Numbered from the stretch's first letter, positions 49,076 to 57,886 are shown. The stretch: DNA of 64,000 bases from Verrucomicrobiota bacterium (GCA_016235595.1 JACRJX010000035.1:1-64000); one strand, 5' to 3'. Notes: generated by a model from the sequence alone, not told the origin. Translations and numbers: made by a program.

Positions 49076-49174
49076 GCCTAACAAGTCGCCGGAGCCAACC
49101 GCCGTTGGCGCTGTCAGTTCCGCTGTCGCGGTCAACGTCGCGAGTCGTCGGTGGCTCAGTCTTCCACGTTAGAC
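49076..49174 (+). other. attC-like recombination site (integron cassette end)
   Basis: The site begins with GCCTAAC (49076-49082), matching the R'' consensus RYYYAAC, and ends with GTTAGAC (49168-49174), matching R' GTTRRRY. The two are complementary at six of seven positions. Inside them, GAGCCA (L'' side, 49092-49097) can pair with TGGCTC (L' side, 49152-49157). The 99-base length is in the known attC range. A recombination role is inference from structure only; no integrase gene lies in the window. Confidence 0.6.
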
Positions 49175-49190
49175 GTCATAGAGTTCTCGC

Positions 49191-49214
49191 GGCCGATCCA
49201 TCTTCGGATCGGCC
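49191..49214. terminator. Perfect 9-bp hairpin after the attC-like site
   Basis: GGCCGATCC (49191-49199) and GGATCGGCC (49206-49214) pair perfectly around ATCTTC. There is no T-tract. It may terminate transcription of the cassette or isolate it from the next gene. Confidence 0.45.
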
Positions 49215-49285
49215 ATCGAAACTGATCTCTTGGAATGGATGTTGTCGACGATAACCAAATCAAGACACGCCACACGGTCGCGCTA

Positions 49286-49313
49286 TTGACCCACGCGCGT
49301 CAGCCGGTATGAT
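49286..49313 (+). promoter_or_regulatory. Predicted promoter of the Gfo/Idh/MocA gene, leaderless arrangement
   Basis: TTGACC (49286-49291) and TATGAT (49308-49313) are 16 bases apart; the ATG at 49322 follows after eight bases. It is one of the two strongest matches to the recurrent pattern. Confidence 0.55.
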
Positions 49314-49321
49314 GCGCGATC

Positions 49322-50701
49322 ATGAACAAGACGTTTGCACTTTCCCGTCGTCAGTTTCTCGCCGCCGCTGGCACGCTGGTCGCGCCGATGATCATTCCCG
49401 CCAGTGCGCTCGGACGCACCGGGCGGCCCGCGCCTTCAGAGCGGATCAATCTCGCCTGCTTTGGCTTCGGCACCATCGCGCAATCGGTGACGCCGAATTT
49501 CCTCAACGATGAGCGCGTGCAGGTGGTGGCGGTGGCCGACGTAAACCGCGAGTCCGACCACTACGGCTACTCCGGGGAACACAAAGGCGGCCGCGAGGTC
49601 GGGCGGCGGATGGTGAACAAGTTCTACGCCGAAAAGACCGGCAAGCCCAACTACGACGGCTGTCGCGTGTATGAGGATTTCCGCGAGCTGTTGGCGAAGG
49701 AAAACGTGGACGCAGTGGAGATATCCACGCCGGACCACTGGCACGCGGTCATGGCGATCATCTGCGCCCGGCGCGGCAAGCACATCTACGGCCAGAAACC
49801 GCTGGCCGTGACGGTCGAGCAGGGCCGCGCGATGTCTGACGCCGTCGCGAAGGCCGGCGTAACGTGGCAAACCGGCAGCCAGCAGCGGTCGGCCATCTAT
49901 TTCCGCATGGCGTGCGAGTTCGTGCGCAACGGCCGGCTCGGCAAGCTCCAGCGCATTCATGTGGTGCTGCCCGGCGGCCATCGTGATTTCAGCAAATTGG
50001 GTGCGAAACAACAGCCGGAACCGGTGCCGGAAGGGTTGAACTACGACCTGTGGGAAGGCCCGGCGCCGCATCGCGACTACCGGCCGGCGCTGATGCCGTT
50101 GAACTGGCGATGGAACTTCGATTACTCCGGCGGGATGATCACCGACTGGGGCGCGCACCATATTGATATCGCACAATGGGCGCTGGACATGGACCAGTCC
50201 GGCCCGGTGAAGATCGAAAACCTCCGCGCCGACATGCCCGCGCCGCGCGAACTCTACAACACGGCCAAGACATTCCACTTCGAATGCGTCTATGCCAACG
50301 GCGTCACGATGGTTGTGGAGGACGAATCCGCCGGCCCCAATGGTGTGACGTTCGAGGGCGAGAACGGCCGGAAGATTTTCGTGACCCGCGGGAAGCTGGA
50401 GTTCACGCCGGAAAGCCTCCGCCAGCAGAAGATCGGCGAGAGTGAGGTTCACCTGTACGAGAGCAAGCACCACGAGCGGAACTTCGTGGACTGCATCTAC
50501 TCGGGCAAACCGACCATCGTGCCGATCGAGACCGCGCACCGTTCCATCACCATCGCGCATATCGCCAACATCGCGTTGCGGCTGGGCCGGAAGAAGATCG
50601 AATGGGATCCGGCAAAGGAGCGCTTCGTCGGCGACGACGAGGCCAACAAGATGCTCAGCCGCCCGATGCGCCGCCCGTGGTCGCTCAATCCCGCCGCGTA
50701 A
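49322..50701 (+). CDS. Tat-exported Gfo/Idh/MocA family oxidoreductase
   Basis: This encodes 459 residues. A twin-arginine signal (LSRRQFLAAAGTLVAPMIIP) directs the folded protein out of the cytoplasm, so the NAD(P) cofactor would be carried along. The Rossmann domain shows RINLACFGFGTIAQ and VVAVADVNRES, and VDAVEISTPDHWHAVMA. EKP is varied here to YGQKPLAVTVEQGRAM, the dinucleotide-proximal catalytic Lys. The C-terminal alpha/beta domain has WRWNFDYSGGMITDWGAHHI, where Asp and His are the usual catalytic pair. Such proteins oxidise or isomerise sugars and inositols; many verrucomicrobial paralogues are untested. It is transcribed alone, tail-to-tail with a paralogue. Confidence 0.88.
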   Translation: MNKTFALSRRQFLAAAGTLVAPMIIPASALGRTGRPAPSERINLACFGFGTIAQSVTPNFLNDERVQVVAVADVNRESDHYGYSGEHKGGREVGRRMVNKFYAEKTGKPNYDGCRVYEDFRELLAKENVDAVEISTPDHWHAVMAIICARRGKHIYGQKPLAVTVEQGRAMSDAVAKAGVTWQTGSQQRSAIYFRMACEFVRNGRLGKLQRIHVVLPGGHRDFSKLGAKQQPEPVPEGLNYDLWEGPAPHRDYRPALMPLNWRWNFDYSGGMITDWGAHHIDIAQWALDMDQSGPVKIENLRADMPAPRELYNTAKTFHFECVYANGVTMVVEDESAGPNGVTFEGENGRKIFVTRGKLEFTPESLRQQKIGESEVHLYESKHHERNFVDCIYSGKPTIVPIETAHRSITIAHIANIALRLGRKKIEWDPAKERFVGDDEANKMLSRPMRRPWSLNPAA

Positions 50702-50804
50702 TGGGCGGGACAGACGAGGCCGCTTCGAAAGACGCTTTGCCGCCGCGGCGCCTTGGGTCAGCCATCGTGCCTGCTGACGGCGTGTCCACGCCCGCGCGCC
50801 ATGT

Positions 50805-52310
50805 TCAGAGCTGCCATCCTTCGCGGTTCTTGCGGCACTTCAGTTCGTTGGCTTCCTTCGAATTGGTGAACTCAAACTTCGCAGCGTCCCAGCGCAACTT
50901 TTTGTTCACGCGCAACGCGATGGTGCCGAGCAGAATCGTCTCGGCAAACGGATAGGCGTTTTCGAAACTGGCGTCCGACGGCTGGCCGCCGCGGCAGGCG
51001 CGGATGAACTGGTCGAGTTCCTCGATGGGCCGCGGCAACGTCTGCGGCGGCTCCTTGAAGTCGCGCATCCGCGCCTTCGGGATAAGGCGCGGTTTGTCGC
51101 CGCTGAAGCCGCACAGGATCTTGCCGTTGTCACCAACGAAGAGCAGGCCCTCGGCGGGCATCTCTTCGCCGTCATCGTCGAGTTCCTTCGGCAACGGCGG
51201 ACGCAGGCCGCCATCATACCAGTGCAGCGTCACCGGCGGCATCTCGCCGCGCGCGGGGAACTCCCAATGAATCACCGAGGCGCGCGGATAGGAAACGAGG
51301 TTGACCTGTTTGTGCCAGCCGTAGTTCTCGATCTTCCAGAACTGGCTGCGGCCCGCCTCGACGGTGCGCGGCGAGCCGAGTTTGAGGATTTCGAAAATCT
51401 GATGGAAGCTGTAGTGGCCCATGTCCCCGAGCGCGCCGGTGCCGAAATCATACCAACCGCGAAAAACGGCGTGCGTGTAGGCGGGATGATACGGCCGTTG
51501 TGCGGCGGGACCGAGCCAAAGGTCCCACTCGAAACCGTCCGGCACGGGTGGCGCGTCCGCCGGCCGATCCATGCCCTGTGGCCAGAACGGCCGCGTGGAC
51601 CAGTTGTGAACTTCGCGCACCGGGCCGATGACGCCGCTGGCGATCCACTCAGCGATGGCGGGGGCGTTTTGCTGGCCGGCGGCGCAGAAGAGCTGCGAGA
51701 CGACGCCCGTCTCGCGGGCCGTGTCCCGCGCGATGCGGGCTTCGTCGAGGACGTTGGAGATCGGCTTGTGCGTGATGACGTGCCTGCCTTTGCGCATCGC
51801 GCGGACGGCGATGATGCTATGCAGGTGCTCCGGCGTCATGATATAGACCGCGTCCAGATCCTTCTCCTTTTCCAACAGCTCGCGGAAATCGCTGTAAGCG
51901 CGACACTCGCCGGCCCGGCCGGAACGCTTCTGTTTCGCATAGTGGCGATTGACGACCTCCTGACCGACTTCGCGTCCGCAAAGGCCGCCGCGCGCGCTTT
52001 TGGCCCAGTTCGGGTCGCCGAGAAACCTGGCGATCTTGTTGTTCAGTTCATGCCGGCCCCACTCCGGGTAATCGTCGCTCTTCCGGTTCGGGTCGCACAC
52101 GGCGACCACGTTGATCTCCGGTTTTTCCAGCGCCGGCATCAACTGCCGCAGTCCCTGCGTGCCGCAGCCGATGTAGGCGAGATTGATCTTCTCGCTGGGC
52201 GCGACGTGTTTCACGCCGCCGAGCACGTGGCGCGGAACAATGGAAACAGCAGCCGTGGCCGCCGCGACACCGACGAACTGCCGCCGGCTGAGATGTGATG
52301 GATGGTTCAT
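50805..52310 (-). CDS. Tat-exported Gfo/Idh/MocA family oxidoreductase
   Basis: This encodes 501 residues. It has a Tat signal (LSRRQFVGVAAATAAVSIVP), then KINLAYIGCGTQGLRQLM and VVAVCDPNRKSDDY for the dinucleotide. LDAVYIMTPEHLHSIIAV and ITHKPISNVLDEARI provide the conserved Lys-Pro. The C-terminal domain contains WYDFGTGALGDMGHYSFHQI, the Asp-x-x-x-His catalytic pair. It is longer than the paralogue at 49322-50701 and clearly distinct. It is the last gene of a leftward series with a xylose-isomerase-like gene 24 bases upstream, a combination common in bacterial inositol and keto-sugar catabolism. A GGGAG ribosome-binding-like element precedes the ATG. Confidence 0.88.
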   Translation of the reverse strand: MNHPSHLSRRQFVGVAAATAAVSIVPRHVLGGVKHVAPSEKINLAYIGCGTQGLRQLMPALEKPEINVVAVCDPNRKSDDYPEWGRHELNNKIARFLGDPNWAKSARGGLCGREVGQEVVNRHYAKQKRSGRAGECRAYSDFRELLEKEKDLDAVYIMTPEHLHSIIAVRAMRKGRHVITHKPISNVLDEARIARDTARETGVVSQLFCAAGQQNAPAIAEWIASGVIGPVREVHNWSTRPFWPQGMDRPADAPPVPDGFEWDLWLGPAAQRPYHPAYTHAVFRGWYDFGTGALGDMGHYSFHQIFEILKLGSPRTVEAGRSQFWKIENYGWHKQVNLVSYPRASVIHWEFPARGEMPPVTLHWYDGGLRPPLPKELDDDGEEMPAEGLLFVGDNGKILCGFSGDKPRLIPKARMRDFKEPPQTLPRPIEELDQFIRACRGGQPSDASFENAYPFAETILLGTIALRVNKKLRWDAAKFEFTNSKEANELKCRKNREGWQL

Positions 52311-52334
52311 GGCCTGAGTCTCCCGGGTTGAGTG

Positions 52335-53171
52335 CTACTTCCCCAAGCGGCGCAGTGTCGCCAGCGCCTTTTCAGGCACGTCGAAACCTTTTCCGCCTTC
52401 GCCACCCATTTCAACGACGGCCCACTGCGTTTTCGCGCTGGTCTCGACGAGATGGAAGATCTCCTTGTAGTAATCGCTCTCGAACGTCTTCTCCTCATGC
52501 TCCCGCAGGTGGATAGTCAGTGAGCGTCCCGGGAACTTCTTGAGCATTGCGATGGGGTCGCCGCCGCCGGAGAGGCAGTTGCCGATGTCCAGTTGCATAA
52601 TCACCTCGGGCCGTGTCTGGCTGAACAAATGGTCCCACGCGAACCGGCCCTCGATCTTCGCGAAATCAAACGCGTGCGCGTGATAGCCGACGCGCATTTT
52701 CTGCGCCTTGCATTTTTCGTGAGCCTGGTTCAGGAATTCCGCCAGTTGCTTGATGCTCTCCAGCGAACCCATCTTTTCTTTCGCGGCGGCCACGATGAGG
52801 AACCGGTTGCCAAGAACCTGGTTGTTTTCGATCGTGCACTGGAGTTGCGCGTCCTCCAGTGCTTTCAACTGCAAGTGCATCCCGCAGCACTTCAGACCGT
52901 GCTCGTCGAGAATCTGGCGAAGCTGTTTGGCGCTGTACTCCTTGTAAACATTCGGCGTTCCCCCGTAGCCCCAAAACTCCACGCCTTGGTAACCGAGCCG
53001 GCCGACCGTCTTGAGCGTCTCAGGCACGCTGCGGGCGAACTCACCTCGCACGGCATAAAGCTGCAACCCGATGGGAATCTTCGCCTTCGCCGCCGCCCAC
53101 GCCGCGTGGCCGGCGTAACCCGCCATCAACCCAATGGCGCTTTTCATAAACTGTCGTCGTGATGGATTCAT
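52335..53171 (-). CDS. Tat-exported xylose-isomerase-like TIM-barrel protein
   Basis: This encodes about 278 residues. The start NPSRRQFMKSAIGLMAGYAG is a twin-arginine signal. The barrel follows with IGLQLYAVRGEFARSVPETL, LGYQGVEFWGYGG, CCGMHLQLKAL and, for metal and substrate residues, RVGYHAHAFDF, VIMQLDIGNCLSGGGDP and SLTIHLREHEE ending in AVVEMGGEG. The set of Glu, Asp, His and Glu at strand ends is that of sugar phosphate isomerase/epimerase proteins such as IolE-type enzymes. It is likely to act on the same sugar as the adjacent Gfo/Idh/MocA protein. The ATG at 53171 begins the Tat signal, with AGGA ten bases upstream; longer in-frame starts are rejected. Confidence 0.88.
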   Translation of the reverse strand: MNPSRRQFMKSAIGLMAGYAGHAAWAAAKAKIPIGLQLYAVRGEFARSVPETLKTVGRLGYQGVEFWGYGGTPNVYKEYSAKQLRQILDEHGLKCCGMHLQLKALEDAQLQCTIENNQVLGNRFLIVAAAKEKMGSLESIKQLAEFLNQAHEKCKAQKMRVGYHAHAFDFAKIEGRFAWDHLFSQTRPEVIMQLDIGNCLSGGGDPIAMLKKFPGRSLTIHLREHEEKTFESDYYKEIFHLVETSAKTQWAVVEMGGEGGKGFDVPEKALATLRRLGK

Positions 53172-53224
53172 GTATTTCTGTTCCTGTGATTTGTCTCGGT
53201 GGTGAACGACTGGGCGCTGATACG

Positions 53225-54562
53225 CTACTTTCCTGCCGCCGCAGTGAGGTCCACACAGACCAGTTCCTTGTCGTTGCGGGCAAAGAGGCAACGTTGTGCG
53301 AACGCCGGATGGCTCCAGACCATCGCGCGGCCAAAGGTCTTGTTCGTCGGTTCCAACACATGGAAGCGGCCGAGTTCCTCGTAACCTTTCGGCGAGAGCT
53401 TCGCAAGAATCAGATCACCCAGTTCGTTGAAGAGAAAGAACCGGTCCTCGTGCTTGATCAGGAACGCCGTGCCGTAACGGCCCTTCTTTCCCTCGCCCGT
53501 CGTCGGCACGGTCGTCTGCCAGAGCCGCTCGCCGTCGCTGAGCCGCACGCACGTCAACGAGCCGCTGTCCGCGTCGCAGCCATAGACCACGTCGCCTTCG
53601 ATAAACGGCGACGCGGTGCCGCTGTAGAGCGCGTTCTTCGGATTGCCCTTCCAGACGATCTCTGCGCCCGACGCGCCAGAGCCAAGTTTCAGCAATGCGC
53701 CAACCTCCTTGAAGGACGACGCGAACAGGTATGAGCCGGCCTGGCAGGGCGCGGCGATAGCCATGCCGTAACTCGGCTTGAGCGGCACCGACCAGTTCAC
53801 CTTGCCGCTGTCAGGCTCGACACTGTTGATCGACTCGCCGTGCCAGAAGAGCAGTTGCCGTTTGCCGTCGTGCTCGATCAAGCTCGGCGGACAGTAGCCG
53901 GGCGCGCCTGCCGGCAACGCCCGCCAACGTTCGCGCCCCGTGTTCTTGTCCAACGCCAGCGCGACGCCATCCTTGCTGCCGACCACACAGTAGAGCGTAT
54001 CACCGACGACCAGCGGGTGCGACGCATAGCCCCACGTCGCTGTCTTCGCGCCGTAATCCTTCGTGAAATCCTTGCTCCAGATCACGCGGCCAGTCGCGGC
54101 TTCAAGACACCAAAGGTTCCCCTCCGCGCCAAGCGCATAAACCTTGTCACCATCCACCGTCGGCGTGCAACGCGGCCCGCTGCCGTAGGCGATGTTGTAA
54201 GGTCGCGCGTATTCGTGTTTCCAGAGCAGCTTGCCGTTCGCCGCATCGAGGCAAAGCACGCGCTCAGTGCCGCCCAGCTCATCCGTGCTGAACGAATTGT
54301 TCTTCGCCTCGCCGGACTGCCGCATGTAGTCCATGACGAACACCTTGCCGCCCGCCACTGCCGGCCCGGCGTAACCCAACCCAATTGGCGTCCGCCACTT
54401 CACCGGCAACCCCGAAGCCGGTATCGCCTTCACGATGCCCGCCTCGCGCCAGACGCCGTCCCGCTGCGGTCCCATCCACTGCGGCCAATCGTCGGCCAAC
54501 ACCGGCATGACCAACCAAATCGGGACACTCGCCAGGACTGCTCGCCATCTGTTGTGTTTCAT
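53225..54562 (-). CDS. Exported PQQ-like beta-propeller protein
   Basis: This encodes about 445 residues. A signal peptide (AVLASVPIWLVMPVLADD) precedes DWPQWMGPQRDGVWREAG, the standard opening of verrucomicrobial and planctomycete propeller proteins. Repeated blades carry the LDAANGKLLWKHEY, LEAATGRVIWSKDF, LDKNTGRERWRALP type of motif. It resembles BamB and PQQ-dependent dehydrogenases but no heme or clear PQQ ligand set was seen, so binding or scaffolding is as likely as catalysis. Two ATGs are adjacent; 54562 is chosen because GGAAGGA lies five bases before it rather than two. It lies between the sulfatase and the isomerase-like gene, all leftward. Confidence 0.82.
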   Translation of the reverse strand: MKHNRWRAVLASVPIWLVMPVLADDWPQWMGPQRDGVWREAGIVKAIPASGLPVKWRTPIGLGYAGPAVAGGKVFVMDYMRQSGEAKNNSFSTDELGGTERVLCLDAANGKLLWKHEYARPYNIAYGSGPRCTPTVDGDKVYALGAEGNLWCLEAATGRVIWSKDFTKDYGAKTATWGYASHPLVVGDTLYCVVGSKDGVALALDKNTGRERWRALPAGAPGYCPPSLIEHDGKRQLLFWHGESINSVEPDSGKVNWSVPLKPSYGMAIAAPCQAGSYLFASSFKEVGALLKLGSGASGAEIVWKGNPKNALYSGTASPFIEGDVVYGCDADSGSLTCVRLSDGERLWQTTVPTTGEGKKGRYGTAFLIKHEDRFFLFNELGDLILAKLSPKGYEELGRFHVLEPTNKTFGRAMVWSHPAFAQRCLFARNDKELVCVDLTAAAGK

Positions 54563-54635
54563 CATGTTCCTTCCAATGTTGCCGGTGCAGTAATCGAAGT
54601 TAACCTGATCGTGCCTCCTATTTCCAGCCGTTGAG

Positions 54636-56150
54636 TCAATCCGGGATGGGGTCGTTCTTGCCAATGGGTTTGCCTTCCCAAACTGCTTCACCCGTCGCGG
54701 GGTCGTAGGTGAGAATGCGATGGGCGCTGCCGGGCGCCGGTTTCTTGTTCACCTTCGGCAGCCATTTCGCCAGGTCGTGTTTCACAGCAGCGAACTTCGG
54801 GTTGGCGGCGAGGTTGGTCCACTCGTTCGGGTCGGCCTGCATGTCGTAGAGTTCTTCACTGCCGTCAGCGTAATGAATGTAGCGCCAGCGTTCCGTGCGG
54901 ATGCCGTGATTGTCGTGGTTGTGGGTGGTAATGGCCGGCCACTCGCGGGGAGCGTTCGCGTTCTTGAGCTGCGGAACGAGGCTGTGGCCTTCGAGATCGT
55001 TCCGCGCGGGAAACGCGGCCAATTCCAGCAGTGTCGGGAAGATGTCGAGCAGTTCGACAGGACGATGGCACTTCGCGCCCCGGGCGATGCCCGGCCCGGC
55101 AAAGATGAGCGGCTCGCGCGTCGAGCGTTCCCAGAGCGTGTTCTTGCCGGTGATGAGCTTCTCGCCAAGATGCCAGCCGTTGTCGGCCCAGAGAACGACA
55201 AGGGTGTTGCCGGCGCGGCCGGTGGCGTCGAGCGCGTCGAGGACGCGGCCAAGTTGCGCGTCCATGAAGCTCGTGCTGGCAAGATAGGCGCGGACCAGTG
55301 GGCGCCACTCATTGAGGGCCTTTAGCGTCTTCAGCCGCGGCTCGGGCAGCGCCCAGTGCAGATACCACGAGAAGCGCGGCGTATCATCGCGATCATTTTC
55401 GAGCACCGGCGGCAGGATGAGCTTGTCCTCCGGATAAAGGTCGAACCACTTCTGCGGCGCAAAGCACGGCACGTGGGGCAGCCGGAAGCCGCACGCGACG
55501 AAGAACGGCTTGTCCTTCGGCACGGTCTGCAACGCCTCGACGGCGGCGCTGGCGATCTTGTAATCAGCCGCATCCTCGTCCTTTTCCGGAAACACGCCCC
55601 AGTCCATCGCGGGATGGCGCGGCTCGGGCAGCTTCGCGATGGGCTGTGGCGGACGGCCCATGCCGGGCGCAGGTCCCCACGTGTTGAACTCAGCGGCGCG
55701 GTCCTTCGGCTTGATCGAGCCGTCGTGATAGATCTTGCCACAAGTGAACGTTGTGTAGCCCGCGCGCGTGAATGTCTGCGGCAACGTGACGTGGTTCTTG
55801 AGCGCTTCAACGTCGCGGATGCCGGGCGCAAGGCCGTAGATGCCGGTGGTGGATGGGCGCAAGCCCGTGAGCAGGCTGGCGCGGGACGGATTGCAAAGCG
55901 GCGATTGGTTGTGGGCGTTGGTGAACAGCGTGCCGCGCGCGGCAAGCCGGTCCATGTTGGGCGTCTTGACCTGCGGATGGCCGCCAAGGCAGCCGACCCA
56001 ATCGTTGAGGTCGTCTATGGCGATGAAAAGGATGTTCGGTTGTTCGGCGGCAAGTGTCGCACACGGTCGCGCCATCCAACAGAAGCCAGCCAGGACAAGA
56101 GCGAGAAGGAAAGGGACACGAAGGGAACTGTGCTTCGGAGGTCTATTCAT
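54636..56150 (-). CDS. Exported sulfatase (iduronate-2-sulfatase-like)
   Basis: This encodes about 504 residues. A signal peptide (FLLALVLAGFCWMARPCATL) precedes the alkaline-phosphatase-fold sulfatase domain: NILFIAIDDLNDWVGCLGG with the metal Asp pair near 46-47, and PLCNPSRASLLTG with Cys86 as the residue converted to formylglycine (C-x-P-S-R). LPHVPCFAPQKWFDLYPED, VVLWADNGWHLGEK (metal Asp and Asn, then His) and TLWERSTREPLIFAGPGI complete the active site. The resemblance is to iduronate-2-sulfatases, which take sulfate from glycans. It implies sulfated polysaccharide in the diet. A maturation enzyme is not seen nearby. GGAG lies six bases before the ATG. Confidence 0.92.
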   Translation of the reverse strand: MNRPPKHSSLRVPFLLALVLAGFCWMARPCATLAAEQPNILFIAIDDLNDWVGCLGGHPQVKTPNMDRLAARGTLFTNAHNQSPLCNPSRASLLTGLRPSTTGIYGLAPGIRDVEALKNHVTLPQTFTRAGYTTFTCGKIYHDGSIKPKDRAAEFNTWGPAPGMGRPPQPIAKLPEPRHPAMDWGVFPEKDEDAADYKIASAAVEALQTVPKDKPFFVACGFRLPHVPCFAPQKWFDLYPEDKLILPPVLENDRDDTPRFSWYLHWALPEPRLKTLKALNEWRPLVRAYLASTSFMDAQLGRVLDALDATGRAGNTLVVLWADNGWHLGEKLITGKNTLWERSTREPLIFAGPGIARGAKCHRPVELLDIFPTLLELAAFPARNDLEGHSLVPQLKNANAPREWPAITTHNHDNHGIRTERWRYIHYADGSEELYDMQADPNEWTNLAANPKFAAVKHDLAKWLPKVNKKPAPGSAHRILTYDPATGEAVWEGKPIGKNDPIPD

Positions 56151-56347
56151 GGCGAACTCCATTTCTTCAGTGGTTCTCACGTCCAATCATGCTCGGATAC
56201 AAATACACGAATACTCGCTGAAAGCCTCCGACACAAGCCGTGTCAGTTATTTTTGCAGCGGAAGGAAAAGCCCTGATGCGCGTCGGACGGCGGGGTCAGC
56301 AGCGAGAACGCTGAAGGTGCCTTCAAGAATGCGGGTTACATCCCCGC

Positions 56348-57721
56348 TTATCGCTTGCCCAGCAGTTCCATCACTGCTGCAGTCATCGTGGTCACGCCCG
56401 TCTTGATCGTTGGTTCGGGCACCGGCGCGTAAAGCGGCGAGTGCAACGATGACAACGGCTGGCCGCTGCGCTCCGCTTCCGCAACGCGCTTCGGGTCCAC
56501 CGAGCCGAGCCAGAAAATGCAAATCGGCACCCGCTCCTTGGTGCGGCCGTAAAGTCCGAAGTCTTCCGCGCCCATTGAGGCTTTCCGCGACTTCACCGCG
56601 TCCTGGCCGAGCCACGCGCCGAACACGCGCATCAGCCGCTGGGTGAGCGGTGGGTCGTTGTAGGTGGCCTTCGCGTTTTCCGGCGCGACGCTCACCTCCG
56701 GCACGCGGTCCTCCGGCAGGCCCGCCGCCAGCGCCAGTCCCCGTGTGATGCGTTTGATGGCGGCGATTTGTTGGTCGCGCACCTTGTCGGAGTAGGAGCG
56801 CAACGTCAACTGCAGCCTCACCTCGTCAGGAATGATGTTGTATTTGGAACCACCATGAATGGAGCCGACCGTGATGACCGCAGGTTCCACCGGCTCGATC
56901 TCGCGGCTGACGATGGTTTGCAGCGCCAGCACGATTTGCGCGCTGAGCACGATGGGGTCTTTGCTCTTGTGTGGCATCGCGCCGTGGCCGCCGGCGCCAT
57001 GCACAACGATGTCCACCGAGTCGGAGTTAGCGAGTGCGAAACCTTCCGTGCAGCCAATCGCGCCCGCGGGTATGTCGAAGGAGACGTGTTGCGCGATGCA
57101 GAAGTCCGGCTTCGGAAACCGCGTGAACAATCCGTCCTCAAGCATCCGCCGTGCGCCGCGGACGCGTTCCTCCGCCGGCTGGCCAACGAACACCACCGTG
57201 CCCTGCCAGCGGTCCTTCAGCGTCGTCAGCACGCGCGCCGCGCCGACGAGGCAGGTCATATGAATGTCGTGGCCGCACGCGTGCATTACGTTTACCTCGC
57301 GCCCATGCTCGTCCTTTGTTTTCACCTGGCTCGCGTAAGGCAAACCGGTCTGTTCCTTCACCGGCAGCGCGTCCATGTCCGCGCGCACCAGCACCACCGG
57401 CCCGCTGCCATTGCGCAGCACACCCACAACGCCGTAGCCGCCGATCTTCTCGACGACCTCCAGACCGGCCGCGCGCAGTTGGTTGGCGACTTGTTTTGAG
57501 GTGCGCTCCTCGTGAAGCGACAGCTCCGGATGACAGTGGAGGTCTTTGTAGAATTCGAACAACGAGCCATACTCGGCGTCCACACGCGCCTGCACCTGTG
57601 GCTTCGCAGCGGCGGAATCGGCGCGCCCGGTTTGCGGGATGCTGAGCAGAACGCAGACGCCCGCGCACAGTGCGAGCAGGCTGTTGTTCATGACGTCACG
57701 ACAGGAAGGTTTGCGATTCAT
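56348..57721 (-). CDS. Exported M20 amidohydrolase (hippurate-hydrolase type)
   Basis: This encodes 457 residues. A signal sequence (LLALCAGVCVLLSIPQTGRA) is followed by LHCHPELSLHEERTS, VLVRADMDALPVKEQTG, NVMHACGHDIHMTCLVGAAR and FVGQPAEERVRGARRMLEDG, the motifs of the metal-dependent aminoacylase/carboxypeptidase group. Cys in HACGHD is a metal ligand. The enzyme removes acyl groups from N-acyl amino acids, presumably in the periplasm here. GGAGAACTC with seven-base spacing supports the ATG at 57721. It has no motif overlap with the cytoplasmic M20 protein at 41190-42320. It could belong with the sulfatase series, but a 197-base gap precedes that gene. Confidence 0.9.
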   Translation of the reverse strand: MNRKPSCRDVMNNSLLALCAGVCVLLSIPQTGRADSAAAKPQVQARVDAEYGSLFEFYKDLHCHPELSLHEERTSKQVANQLRAAGLEVVEKIGGYGVVGVLRNGSGPVVLVRADMDALPVKEQTGLPYASQVKTKDEHGREVNVMHACGHDIHMTCLVGAARVLTTLKDRWQGTVVFVGQPAEERVRGARRMLEDGLFTRFPKPDFCIAQHVSFDIPAGAIGCTEGFALANSDSVDIVVHGAGGHGAMPHKSKDPIVLSAQIVLALQTIVSREIEPVEPAVITVGSIHGGSKYNIIPDEVRLQLTLRSYSDKVRDQQIAAIKRITRGLALAAGLPEDRVPEVSVAPENAKATYNDPPLTQRLMRVFGAWLGQDAVKSRKASMGAEDFGLYGRTKERVPICIFWLGSVDPKRVAEAERSGQPLSSLHSPLYAPVPEPTIKTGVTTMTAAVMELLGKR

Positions 57722-57857
57722 CTGAGTTCTCCAGGTTCAAAGCGCTTCAGTCTCAACCGATCTGCGAAGGTGAGAAGACACTTACACTTCGATCACCCGT
57801 AAGAGCAAGCTTGTTGATGGCATCGAGGGGGGCGCACGTGCAATCTTCCCAGCCGGC

Positions 57858-57886
57858 TTGTGCCGCATCCTTCTCTCCGCTACCAT
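57858..57886 (+). promoter_or_regulatory. Predicted promoter of recD2, leaderless arrangement
   Basis: TTGTGC (57858-57863) and TACCAT (57881-57886) are 17 bases apart; the ATG at 57894 follows after seven bases. The TTG of the -35 box is also an in-frame potential start, which is why a longer gene could be called. Confidence 0.45.

Noticed and set aside
56236..56275. GACAC-AAGCC-GTGTC hairpin followed by a short T-rich stretch as a terminator
   Set aside because: The stem is only five pairs and the T-tract is interrupted, so it is not supportable as a terminator.
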